Assembly (NCBI GenBank): GCA_964562015.1
Contig: CAZLRH010000007.1
Location: forward strand, 124,001-188,000
Direction of reading: 5' to 3'
DNA length: 64,000 nucleotides
Source of the DNA: CAZLRH01 sp964562015
GTDB lineage: Bacteria; Verrucomicrobiota; Verrucomicrobiia; Opitutales; JABDGR01
Part shown: positions 9,044 to 18,605 of the stretch, one piece after another
Numbering within the stretch: position 1 is the stretch's first letter
How the letters are laid out: each line of letters begins with the position of its first letter
The notes under the pieces: model-generated
What the model was told of the DNA's origin: nothing
Database searches by the model: none
The model's input: only the letters and a program-made list of their open reading frames with translations
Position numbers and translations under genes: made by a program

Positions 9044-9149
9044 AGCCTGCCGCTCAACGAGCGACGTCATGCAACTTTTGAGTTTGGGCTAATCCTGCTC
9101 AGGACAAAAATCAGTTTCCTCTCCGCAAAAATTCGTTTAGGGATGGGTG

Positions 9150-9623
9150 ATGCAAAAAATCACCCCTTTCCTGTGGTTCGACGACCAAGCCGAGCAGGCT
9201 GCCAAGTTTTATGTCTCAATCTTCAAGCGCTCAAAGATCCTGAGCACCACCCACTACGGCGACAGCGGCATGGGCCAGCCGGGGAAAGTGATGACCGTGA
9301 CGTTCCGCCTCGAGGGGCAAAAGTTCGTCGCCCTCAATGGCGGCCCGCATTACAAGCTGACGCCGGCTTTTTCCTTATTCGTGTCCTGCAAGGACCAGCG
9401 CGAGGTGGACTACTTCTGGAAGAAATTGGCCAAGGGCGGGCAGGAACTCCGGTGCGGCTGGGTGACGGACAAATTCGGCGTGTCCTGGCAAATCATCCCC
9501 GACGCGCTGCCGGAATTGCTCGGCGACGACGATGCGGAGAAGTCCGGCCGCGTCATGCAAGCCATGCTCAAGATGGTCAAACTCGACGTGAAGAAGCTGA
9601 AGCAGGCGCACGCGGGGAAGTGA
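9150..9623 (+). CDS. VOC family protein (PhnB-like)
   Basis: This 157-residue protein starts MQKITPFLWFDDQAEQAA, the usual opening of the PhnB/3-demethylubiquinone-methyltransferase-like VOC family. It continues with FYVSIFKRSKIL, VTFRLEGQKFVALNGGP and the C-terminal WGTDKFGVSWQIIP-like segment (here GWVTDKFGVSWQIIP). The vicinal-oxygen-chelate fold is a paired beta-alpha-beta-beta-beta metal-binding module. Members of this subgroup are often annotated as methyltransferases, but no enzymatic role is supported. It stands alone between the kinase gene and the GxxExxY cassette. A GTG one codon upstream (9147) is possible; the ATG at 9150 is preferred. Confidence 0.85.
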   Translation: MQKITPFLWFDDQAEQAAKFYVSIFKRSKILSTTHYGDSGMGQPGKVMTVTFRLEGQKFVALNGGPHYKLTPAFSLFVSCKDQREVDYFWKKLAKGGQELRCGWVTDKFGVSWQIIPDALPELLGDDDAEKSGRVMQAMLKMVKLDVKKLKQAHAGK

Positions 9624-9719
9624 GACCGTGGCAGCCGAATTAGCCTTCTTTTCGTGGCCAAATATCCTGAAATCAACAACACCATCCTCGAGGCCTTCGT
9701 ATCAGGTCAAAAAAGAATT

Positions 9720-9750
9720 GAACCGCTAATTTTCGCTAATCTGCGCTAAT
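9720..9750. repeat. Left inverted repeat flanking GxxExxY gene
   Basis: Contains GAACCGCTAAT followed by two further CGCTAAT heptamers. The same pattern appears in reverse complement at 10152-10182. Read on the minus strand, this repeat encodes the last residues (ISAD) and the stop codon of the GxxExxY gene. Confidence 0.7.
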
Positions 9751-10149
9751 GGGAGAAGGGGGAATAAATTCTGAGAAGATGAAACGCTTCCACTCCAAAG
9801 TGTCTTTATGGCAAAAATTGATGAGGTAACCCACAGGCTGGCGGCAGATGCGCAGGTAGTTTATCAATTGAGCTTCGTGTTCGGGCAATAATTGGCTGAC
9901 GGCCTTCAACTCAACCACCAAGCAATTGAAGACAAACAGGTCAGGCAGGTAGCGCCGTTTGAGTGCTCGACCTTTGTAGTGACAGGTCGTTTCGCGTTTC
10001 GCGTGGAAAGGAATTCCCTGCAATTCCATTTCGATTTCCAAACATTCCTGGTAAATCTCTTCGGCCAGTCCATAACCTTGGGTGTTATAAACCTCAAAGG
10101 CGGCCCCCATCAGCTTATATCCTTCCTCTTTATAGATCTCCCTCTTCAT
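9736..10149 (-). CDS. GxxExxY family protein
   Basis: This 137-residue protein shows the signature GYGLAEEIYQECLEIE (about residues 25-40), which defines the GxxExxY family. LPDLFVFNCLVVELKAV follows at about 68-84, with the D...E.K arrangement of a PD-(D/E)XK-like nuclease fold. The family is widespread in Verrucomicrobia, Planctomycetes and related phyla, usually as single genes with no fixed neighbours. Its role is unknown; a nuclease-like function is inference from the D/ELK pattern. The gene is bounded by imperfect inverted repeats (9720-9750 and 10152-10182), and its stop codon lies inside one of them. Nothing in the neighbourhood suggests an operon. Confidence 0.88.
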   Translation of the reverse strand: MKREIYKEEGYKLMGAAFEVYNTQGYGLAEEIYQECLEIEMELQGIPFHAKRETTCHYKGRALKRRYLPDLFVFNCLVVELKAVSQLLPEHEAQLINYLRICRQPVGYLINFCHKDTLEWKRFIFSEFIPPSPISAD

Positions 10150-10151
10150 GG

Positions 10152-10182
10152 ATTAGCGCGGATGAGCGCAGATTAGCGGTTC
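10152..10182. repeat. Right inverted repeat flanking GxxExxY gene
   Basis: The reverse complement reads GAACCGCTAATCTGCGCTC and then CGCGCTAAT, matching the left copy at 9720-9750 apart from a few bases. It begins two bases before the GxxExxY start codon, so the pair brackets the gene almost exactly. Confidence 0.7.
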
Positions 10183-10206
10183 GAAATCCTGCTCCCTGAC
10201 TCCCGC

Positions 10207-11946
<1,740 letters not shown>

Positions 11947-12057
11947 GGTGAAGGGACAGGACGATGTACGACTTGGGTGAAAAGTAAACTAGCTTCTCTG
12001 AATCCTTTAAGTTATGTATCTTAGGCAAGATAGTCAAGTTAAAGTTTGGGCCTTCAT

Positions 12058-13113
12058 TTATGCCAGGGTAAGCGAAGGGTCGAAGCTAAAGCCCTGTTCG
12101 GGCGTGGCGGTGACCGTGCTGGCGGGGTCTGCCCACGCGGCAAAGGCAATCATCCCCGCATTGTCGCCCGTGTGGCGGGGTTCGGCGATGAAATGAGGCA
12201 CGGAATTTCGCGCGGCCAGCGACGCAAAAGCCTGACGCAAAACCTGGTTATTCGCCACGCCGCCACTGAGTCCGAGGCTTTTTATTTTGGGCCCAAGCAA
12301 GGAGTGCTGGAAAAGGATTTCGGTTTTGGCGATCAACTGGTCCACCACCGCGCATTGATAACTTGCACACAAGTCGGCTTTCGCGGCTTCGATTTCCGCA
12401 GGCGGCATTTTTTGCAGCCGGTAGCGCAGGCTCGTTTTGAGGCCGGAGAAGCTGAAGGGCGTCGTCGCTTTCTCACTCCCCTCGCCCAGCGCGCGCGGAA
12501 AATCAAAACGTTTCGCGTCACCGCCGACCGCCAGCTTTTCCACCAGCGGACCGCCGGGGTACGGCAAGCCGAGCAGCTTCGCGCCCTTGTCGAGCGCCTC
12601 GCCCGCGGCGTCATCCACCGTTTGATTGAGGATTTGGAGGCGACCGCCTTCCTCGAGCAAATAAAGGAGCGTATTGCCCCCCGAAACTAGCAGACCCAGG
12701 TGCGGCAACAGCGGTGCGAGATTGTCCCAAAATTTATCCGGCGCTTGCGCATGCAACGCCAGAAAAGGCGACCACACATGCCCGCGCAAGTGGTTGACGC
12801 CGACAAGCGGAACATTGCGCGCGACGGCGAGAGCTTCGCCGAGCGCCACGCCCAAGGCGAGGCAACCGGCCAACCCCGGTCCGCGCGTCACGGCGATTTT
12901 GGTGAGGCGCGCGTAATCCTCATGCGCCGCCGCGGCGGCCAGCAGCGCGGGAAAACGCTCGAGATGTTCGCGGCTAGCGAGGTCAGGCACCACGCCACCA
13001 TATTCGCGATGCAGTGCCATCTGGCTGTGCACCCATTCGCCGGTCAGGCCGCGCTGCGGACAAAACAACGCCAGGGCCGACTCGTCACACGAGCTTTCGA
13101 TGGAGAGAATCAT
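12058..13113 (-). CDS. tsaD: tRNA N6-adenosine threonylcarbamoyltransferase TsaD
   Basis: The 351-residue protein transfers the threonylcarbamoyl group to A37 of ANN-decoding tRNAs, together with TsaB and TsaE. Motifs are typical: LSIESSCDES at the N-terminus, REYGGVVPDLASREH at about 36-50, TRGPGLAGCLALGV, and the metal-binding VNHLRGHVWSPF. A C-terminal LSGGVANNQVLR is present. The length is usual for the family. It lies 62 bases after the cupredoxin gene at the end of the copper block, on the same strand, so read-through is possible although the function is unrelated. No tsaB or tsaE is nearby. Confidence 0.95.
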   Translation of the reverse strand: MILSIESSCDESALALFCPQRGLTGEWVHSQMALHREYGGVVPDLASREHLERFPALLAAAAAHEDYARLTKIAVTRGPGLAGCLALGVALGEALAVARNVPLVGVNHLRGHVWSPFLALHAQAPDKFWDNLAPLLPHLGLLVSGGNTLLYLLEEGGRLQILNQTVDDAAGEALDKGAKLLGLPYPGGPLVEKLAVGGDAKRFDFPRALGEGSEKATTPFSFSGLKTSLRYRLQKMPPAEIEAAKADLCASYQCAVVDQLIAKTEILFQHSLLGPKIKSLGLSGGVANNQVLRQAFASLAARNSVPHFIAEPRHTGDNAGMIAFAAWADPASTVTATPEQGFSFDPSLTLA

Positions 13114-13175
13114 GACGCAGCAAGGAAGCGCGCATGGACGGCGCCGCCGCCCGCATCCTGCGAAGCGAAACGGCC

Positions 13176-13598
13176 TTACTCAAACGTGATTTTAAAATTA
13201 TTCATGCCCATCGAGCACACGCCCACCAGCGTGGTCCCGGCGTTTTGCGCGGGAATTTGCAAGGTGACTTCCTCGTTCGGACCCAACTGTTTGGACCAAT
13301 TGAGGCTGGGAATCCTGACCGCTGCCGTGCAATCGAACGTGCCGTCCGTTCGTATCTTCAAGGCCACCGGCACGCCGGCCTTCGCCATCGCCGCAGTGGG
13401 GGTATAACCGCCCTTGGCGACAATGTTGATGACTTGTGCCGACCCGTCGGGCCCGCCTTCCTTCACCGCGACGGAACCGGGAGCAGGGCTGGCCGCGACG
13501 GACGCAGGCGACGAAGGACGGCGCGAAGTGAGAAAAATCGCGGCGCCAGCAAGCAGCACTACGGCGGCAGCCAAGGAAAGAAGCGTGGTTAATTTCAT
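13176..13598 (-). CDS. Membrane-anchored cupredoxin-like protein
   Basis: This 140-residue protein has an N-terminal membrane segment (LLSLAAAVVLLAGAAIFL), a short linker rich in serine and alanine, and a cupredoxin-like domain from about residue 53 to the end. The domain contains YTPTAAMAKAGVPVALKIRT, then GTFDCTAAVRIPSLN and a terminal GVCSMGMNNFKITF. The CSMGM motif and the earlier cysteine are likely copper ligands. Family members of this type are often fused to, or adjacent to, HMA-TauE copper proteins. Here it lies 18 bases after the CopA-HMA-TauE gene and is almost certainly in the same operon. A periplasmic Cu(I)-binding role is inference. Confidence 0.82.
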   Translation of the reverse strand: MKLTTLLSLAAAVVLLAGAAIFLTSRRPSSPASVAASPAPGSVAVKEGGPDGSAQVINIVAKGGYTPTAAMAKAGVPVALKIRTDGTFDCTAAVRIPSLNWSKQLGPNEEVTLQIPAQNAGTTLVGVCSMGMNNFKITFE

Positions 13599-13616
13599 GT
13601 TATATGCTGGTTTAGA

Positions 13617-16600
13617 TCAAAGGATGGCTATCGGTGGCAAAATCCCCGCCGCCACCAAAGCATTGTCCAGATTCAAAAGCGAAAAGAATAGCACCACCAA
13701 GCCGACCGTTTTACAAAACACGCCCGAGCGTGCCCACGGCTGCGCGCCGAAGGAACTAAAACTCAGCAAAACCAGCACCGGCAGCGTGCCGAGTGCAAAG
13801 GAAAACATCGTCAGCGCTCCAGCCAGAAAGCTTCCCGTGGTGATGGCGTAAAGCTGCATGGATTGGGTGAAACCGCAGGGGAGAAAAAACGTCGCGACGC
13901 CGACGAGGAACGGTATGGCGGTATGGTTGATCTCCTTCAAGGCGTGCACGCGGTGCGCCAGCGAAGCCGGCAGTACCCATTGCCATTTTCTGACCCAGGG
14001 AAATATTTCGAGCAGATTCAGCGCCAGCAACAACATGACCGCTGAAACCAACAGTTCCACCAGGAACATTCCGTGGTCGCTAAACCGGAAAACCGCGCCG
14101 GCGGCGCCAATCACGCCGCCCAGCAGCGAAAAAGAAATGAGCCGCCCCAGATGAAACAACAAGGGCGGGCGCCAAGGATCGCCGCCCTTCGCAAAATTGG
14201 CCGAAAGGGAAAGCAGCAGGCCGCCCACGATGGCCATGCAGGAGGACAGCGAGGCGACCACGCCGAGCAGCATGGCGGCGCCGTAGGTCACCTGCGCGCC
14301 GGTCACGACCCAATTGACCACGCCAAGTTTTTGCAACGCGATAAACAGACCGATGAACGCGGCCGCCAGCGGAGCCGCGAGGCGGAAATCGAACCACCGC
14401 ACCCCGGCGGCCTGCTTTTCCACCGAAAGAATGAAACCGTGCTGCTTAAGCACCCCGGCGCAAGCCCGGGCCACCCGTGCCAACGGCTGGTCGCCAAAAT
14501 CACCGGTGACTTCCACGCTTTGCCGGCTGAGCGACACCTTGGCGCCGGCCATGCCGGGCATCTCTTTCAATTCACTTTCCACCAGAGCCACACAAGACTG
14601 ACAGTGCATCCCGCTGACGTGAAACAGATACGTTTTCCGTCTGGAAATCTGCGCTGGGCCGCTTTTGAGTCTCAAGGAATTCGTCACCACCGAGACGCTG
14701 GAAAACGCCATCGCCAGCCCGGCAAACACGGGCGAAAGCGTCCAATGAAACCACGGATAGAACAGCCCGGCCGCCAGCGGCAGGCCGATGATGTTGTAGA
14801 TAAAAGCCCAAAATAAATTTTGCCGGATGCAGCGCATCGTGAGGCGCGAAAGGCGAACGGCCTGGGCCAGCTTGGCGAGGTCGCCATGCAGCAGCGTGAT
14901 GCCCGCCGCTTCGATGGCGACATCCGTGCCCGTGGCCATCGCGAGGCCGACGTCCGCCTGCGCCAAGGCGGGGGCGTCGTTCACGCCATCGCCCGCCATG
15001 GCGACGATGAGTCCCTGCGCTTGCAGTTCTTTGACCTTGTTCAACTTGTCGCCGGGCAAGGCGTGGCCAAAAACTTCCGTGATGCCGACTTGCTGCGCGA
15101 TGTGGCGCGCGGCGTCTTCATTGTCGCCCGTGAGCATGATGACCTTGAGGCCCAGGGCGGCCAGACTGGCCACCGCCTCGCGCGCGGAATCCTTAATCGT
15201 ATCCGCCACCCAGGCCACGGAAAGCAATTGCGTCTCCGAAGAGAAAAATACCGGCGTGCGGCCCCGGGCCGTTTCCACGGCGAGGGCTTTTTCATCCAAG
15301 GCCAGACCCAGGTCCCGCACCAGGCGCTCATTGCCGGCAAAATAAGTCTTCCCGCCAACGACGCCTTTGACACCCCGGCCCGGCAGGTTCTCGAACGAGT
15401 CCAGCGCGCGCGGGGCGATCTTGGCGGCCTCGGCATAGGCCAGCACCGCGTGGGCAATGGGGTGCTCCGATTTTTGCTCCAAGGTCGAAAGCATGGCCAG
15501 CATCTCCGGCTCCGGCCAGGCGGAGAAATTTCGCAGCGCGACGAGTTCGGGTTTGCCCTTGGTAATCGTGCCGGTCTTGTCCACCACGACGGTGTTCACC
15601 TGCTGGAGTCTTTCAAGCGTCGCGGCGTCGCGGATCAGGATGCCCGCGCGCGCGCCCTGGCCGACCCCGACAATGATGGCCGTGGGCGTGGCCAGCCCCA
15701 ACGCGCAGGGGCAGGCCATCACGAGTATGCTGACGAACGAGGCGAGTCCGAGCGAAAGGGCGTGCGCGAAACCGAGGTGGCTGGTGCCGATGGCCAGCCA
15801 AAGCACGAGCGACAACACCGCCAGGCCCAGCACGACCGGCACAAAAACGGCCGAAATTTTATCGGCGAGGCCTTGCACGGGAGCCTTGCTGCCCTGGGCT
15901 TGTTCAACTTGCTTGATGATGCGCGCGAGCAGCGTATCTGCGCCAATTTTGGTGGCCTGGAAAACAAAGGCTCCGGTCGTGTTAACGGTGCCAGCGGCCA
16001 CGGTGTCGCCGGTCTTTTTCTCCACCGGGAGCGGTTCGCCGGTGAGCATGGACTCGTCCACAAAAGAACCTCCCTCGACCAGTTCGCCATCCACGGGTAT
16101 TTTTGCCCCCGGTTTTACGATGAGCAGATCGCCGACCACAATTTGCTCGAGAGGGATTTCCATCGCCTTGCCGCCGCGCCTAACGAGCGCGGTTTTGACC
16201 TGCAAATTGAGCAGTTTCTCAATGGCCTCGCCGGTTTTAAGACGGGACTTGGCTTCAAGATATTTGCCCAGCGTGATGAAGCCGATGACTACGATGGTGG
16301 CGTCGTAATACGTCTGGCTCACCTCCAACCAGCCGGTCAACGGCTGCTCGAAGGCATTGAGCACAAAACTGTAAATAAACGCCGCGCCGGTGCCGAGACC
16401 GATGAGGGTGTCCATGCCCGCCTGGCCGCGGCGCACAAACGTGTAGACTCCCCGCAAGTAGGGCCGCCCAACGACGAACAGCATATAGGTCGCCAGGACG
16501 GGAAACAGATGATGGACAAAATCATGCCAGGTGCCGGACATCGGCGGCAACACTCCCGCTTGCGCCAGCGCATCCCAACCCATGGCGAGGATGCTGAAGC

Positions 16601-16916
16601 CAACCAGCGGCACGGAAATGACGACTTGCCCGCGCAATTCGGCCAGTTCGTGGAGCTTTTCCGCCCGGGCCGGATTGGGCCCCGACGCGCCCCGCTTTTC
16701 CTCCTCGACCACAAGGGTGTAGCCGAGCGGCTTGATCGCGCCGGCCAAGGCCGCGGGTTGCACTTGGTTGGAATCGAACGAAACAGTCGCCGTTTCGGTC
16801 GCATAATTCACGGCCGCCGAGCCGACGCCCTGCTGCTTGCGCAATGTCCTTTCGATGATGGCCGCACACGAAGCGCAATGCATCCCCGAAACCCTGAATG
16901 TCTGGGCGGAGTCCAT
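13617..16916 (-). CDS. Fusion of copper P1B-ATPase with HMA and TauE/SafE (DsbD-like) membrane domain
   Basis: The 1099-residue protein joins two systems. Residues 1-750 form a complete copper-exporting P-type ATPase: an HMA domain with GMHCASC (C14, C17), TGE at 292-294, the transmembrane CPC at 402-404, DKTGT at 446-450 with the phosphorylated aspartate, HP at 485-486 and GDGVND at 642-647. A second HMA domain follows at about 762-828 (C772, C775 in GMHCQSC), and residues ~842-1099 are a six- or seven-helix TauE/SafE or DsbD-like domain. Separately, HMA-TauE proteins and CopA are well known; their fusion is unusual. The gene begins one base after csoR and is followed by a cupredoxin gene. 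The ATPase should pump Cu(I) outward; a role for the second half in copper transfer is inference. Confidence 0.93.
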   Translation of the reverse strand: MDSAQTFRVSGMHCASCAAIIERTLRKQQGVGSAAVNYATETATVSFDSNQVQPAALAGAIKPLGYTLVVEEEKRGASGPNPARAEKLHELAELRGQVVISVPLVGFSILAMGWDALAQAGVLPPMSGTWHDFVHHLFPVLATYMLFVVGRPYLRGVYTFVRRGQAGMDTLIGLGTGAAFIYSFVLNAFEQPLTGWLEVSQTYYDATIVVIGFITLGKYLEAKSRLKTGEAIEKLLNLQVKTALVRRGGKAMEIPLEQIVVGDLLIVKPGAKIPVDGELVEGGSFVDESMLTGEPLPVEKKTGDTVAAGTVNTTGAFVFQATKIGADTLLARIIKQVEQAQGSKAPVQGLADKISAVFVPVVLGLAVLSLVLWLAIGTSHLGFAHALSLGLASFVSILVMACPCALGLATPTAIIVGVGQGARAGILIRDAATLERLQQVNTVVVDKTGTITKGKPELVALRNFSAWPEPEMLAMLSTLEQKSEHPIAHAVLAYAEAAKIAPRALDSFENLPGRGVKGVVGGKTYFAGNERLVRDLGLALDEKALAVETARGRTPVFFSSETQLLSVAWVADTIKDSAREAVASLAALGLKVIMLTGDNEDAARHIAQQVGITEVFGHALPGDKLNKVKELQAQGLIVAMAGDGVNDAPALAQADVGLAMATGTDVAIEAAGITLLHGDLAKLAQAVRLSRLTMRCIRQNLFWAFIYNIIGLPLAAGLFYPWFHWTLSPVFAGLAMAFSSVSVVTNSLRLKSGPAQISRRKTYLFHVSGMHCQSCVALVESELKEMPGMAGAKVSLSRQSVEVTGDFGDQPLARVARACAGVLKQHGFILSVEKQAAGVRWFDFRLAAPLAAAFIGLFIALQKLGVVNWVVTGAQVTYGAAMLLGVVASLSSCMAIVGGLLLSLSANFAKGGDPWRPPLLFHLGRLISFSLLGGVIGAAGAVFRFSDHGMFLVELLVSAVMLLLALNLLEIFPWVRKWQWVLPASLAHRVHALKEINHTAIPFLVGVATFFLPCGFTQSMQLYAITTGSFLAGALTMFSFALGTLPVLVLLSFSSFGAQPWARSGVFCKTVGLVVLFFSLLNLDNALVAAGILPPIAIL

Positions 16917-16917
16917 C

Positions 16918-17187
16918 TCAGGTAGAAAGGTTATAAATTTTCAACAGCTCGCGAATCGCCCCCGGCTTGTCGGCCTTCATGCGCCGCACAACGCAGGTAT
17001 CGAGGTGCCCGCCCAGCAATTCGCGCTTCACGGATTTGAGCAGGCCGATGACGCTGTCCGCCTGCTGGATGATTTCCGGGCAATACGCGTCGTCCTCAAT
17101 CATGGCGACGACGGCGGCGAGCGTGCCCCGCGCCTGCTTGGCCAGCTTGAGGGATTTGACTTTTCCAGCGGCGAGATGCTTTTTCAT
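16918..17187 (-). CDS. csoR: Copper-sensing transcriptional repressor CsoR
   Basis: This 89-residue all-alpha repressor has the Cu(I)-binding triad C36, H61 and C65 (DAYCPEII and LLGGHLDTCV), at the same residue numbers as Mycobacterium tuberculosis CsoR. Lack of a histidine at the start of the signature argues against the RcnR nickel/cobalt type. CsoR proteins leave the DNA when Cu(I) binds and so derepress copper export. The stop codon is one base before the CopA-HMA-TauE start, so the repressor heads the operon and probably controls itself and the transporter. A candidate operator palindrome lies 24 bases upstream at 17212-17228. Confidence 0.93.
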   Translation of the reverse strand: MKKHLAAGKVKSLKLAKQARGTLAAVVAMIEDDAYCPEIIQQADSVIGLLKSVKRELLGGHLDTCVVRRMKADKPGAIRELLKIYNLST

Positions 17188-17211
17188 GGAGGAGGAATGG
17201 CTTATGCCTCC

Positions 17212-17240
17212 AACCTAGGGTATAGGTTCACGTTTGTCAA
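17212..17240 (-). promoter_or_regulatory. Candidate csoR promoter with overlapping operator
   Basis: On the minus strand a consensus -35 box TTGACA (17240-17235) is followed after 17 bases by a weak -10 (TAGGTT, 17217-17212). A perfect inverted repeat AACCTA-GGGTA-TAGGTT occupies 17212-17228, covering the -10 and part of the spacer. This would let a bound repressor block polymerase. Assignment to CsoR is by position and symmetry only. Confidence 0.5.
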
Positions 17241-17291
17241 ATCAGCTTCCCCCGCGCAAGATTGCGTCGCCTAAACCAGCCCGGCCCCGAC

Positions 17292-18584
17292 TCACGGCGC
17301 CGGGGTGGTGGCCGCTGCCGGGCGATTTTCCGCCAGCACCAGCGCCGCCGCGGTCTCGAGTTGCGGGTCGGGCTGCGGCTTTAAGCCGTAGGCCCGGGTG
17401 AATTCCTCCGGCGTCAGCCGCCGCAATTCCGTGCGTTGCAGGCGCTGCAACAGCCGCTCGTCGTCGGAAAGCGGCACGGGCACGTCGGGCTCGACGCCCT
17501 TTTCATGAATGGTCCGGCCTTTGGGCAGGTAATAGGCCTCGGTGGTCAGGCGCACGCCCCCGCCGCCGGAAAGCGGCACGAGGCTTTGCACGAGGCCCTT
17601 GCCGAACGTGCGCTGGCCGACAATGACGGCGCGCTTCCAGTCCTGCAGGGCGCCGGAGACAATTTCCGCGGCACTCGCGCTGTTGTCATTGACCAGGACG
17701 GCCATCGGGCCGGTGTAGCGCGCCTCGCCGCCGGGCGTGAACAGGCGCTTGCGCTCCACGTCGTCACTGCCCTTCGTGAAGACCACGAGCGACTTCGCCG
17801 GGAGCAAGGGGTTGAGCACCTCGACCGTGGAGTCGAGCAAGCCGCCCGGGTCGTCGCGCAAATCGAGGATGAGGCCGCGCATGCCTTGTTTTTCCAGGTC
17901 GCGCAAGGCGGCCGAAAATTCCTCGCCCGAACGCCGGCCAAATTGGGACAGGCTCACATAGCCCACGCCGTCGGGCCGCAAATAGGTCTCGCGAATCGTG
18001 GGAATGTCGAACGAGCGCCGCTTGACCGTGTCCACCAGCGGATCCTTGAAGCCCACGCGCTCGCGCGTGATGCGCACTTCTGTCCCTTCGGGCCCGCGCA
18101 ATAATTCCGCGACCTTCGGCACGGTGAATTCGCGGGCGTCGGTGTCGTTGACGGCCACGATCGAGTCGCCCGCCTGCCAGTGTGCGTCGGCGGCGGGGCT
18201 GCCGGGCATCACCCGGGTAATTTGAATATGCCCATTGCGACGCTCGAGTTCGACCCCCATGCCGACAAATTTCTGGTCGCCCTCGCGCTCAAGGTCGTCG
18301 AAATCCTGGCGCGACATGTACGTCGAGTAGCGATCCAGGCCGTCGAGCAGGTGGTTGAGCGCGGATTCGCCGAGTTTGTCATAGGTGACGACCGTCGGAT
18401 GCAAATACTCATCGTGCGCAAAGTGCATCACCCACCCGATGCGCCACCATTCGCGCCAGAAATTGGGATCGAAAAATCCGCGAAACGCCGGGTCCACAAT
18501 CAACCGCGTGCCAAAGCCGGCCAACGCGAAGATCAACAACGCGGGCAGGAACACACGCTTGAATAAATGCGGATGGGGCGACAC
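17292..18584 (-). CDS. S41 family C-terminal processing peptidase
   Basis: The 430-residue protein has an N-terminal membrane anchor (VFLPALLIFALAGFGT), a PDZ domain at about 105-190 (GMGVELERRNGHIQITRVMP, WQAGDSIVAVN) and an S41 protease domain. The catalytic pair can be assigned as S304 in NDNSASAAEIVSGA and K329 in QRTFGKGLVQS, the spacing of 25 matching E. coli Prc. The conserved LILDLRDDPGGLLDS lies at about 238-252. Such enzymes trim C-termini of periplasmic proteins. The start codon is only 21 bases from that of the divergent methyltransferase gene, which leaves little space for promoters. The C-terminus is a proline/alanine-rich tail. Confidence 0.92.
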   Translation of the reverse strand: MSPHPHLFKRVFLPALLIFALAGFGTRLIVDPAFRGFFDPNFWREWWRIGWVMHFAHDEYLHPTVVTYDKLGESALNHLLDGLDRYSTYMSRQDFDDLEREGDQKFVGMGVELERRNGHIQITRVMPGSPAADAHWQAGDSIVAVNDTDAREFTVPKVAELLRGPEGTEVRITRERVGFKDPLVDTVKRRSFDIPTIRETYLRPDGVGYVSLSQFGRRSGEEFSAALRDLEKQGMRGLILDLRDDPGGLLDSTVEVLNPLLPAKSLVVFTKGSDDVERKRLFTPGGEARYTGPMAVLVNDNSASAAEIVSGALQDWKRAVIVGQRTFGKGLVQSLVPLSGGGGVRLTTEAYYLPKGRTIHEKGVEPDVPVPLSDDERLLQRLQRTELRRLTPEEFTRAYGLKPQPDPQLETAAALVLAENRPAAATTPAP

Positions 18585-18605
18585 CGTGGGAACAACCCAT
18601 TAGAC

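Noticed and set aside
11947..12057. Promoter and Rrf2-type operator for cysI
   Set aside because: A TTGACT box and half-palindrome are visible, but no good -10 at proper spacing.
14820..16925. Long plus-strand frame opposite the copper ATPase
   Set aside because: It is a high-GC shadow of the minus-strand gene; composition is odd (Arg/His/Gly-rich) and shows no motif.
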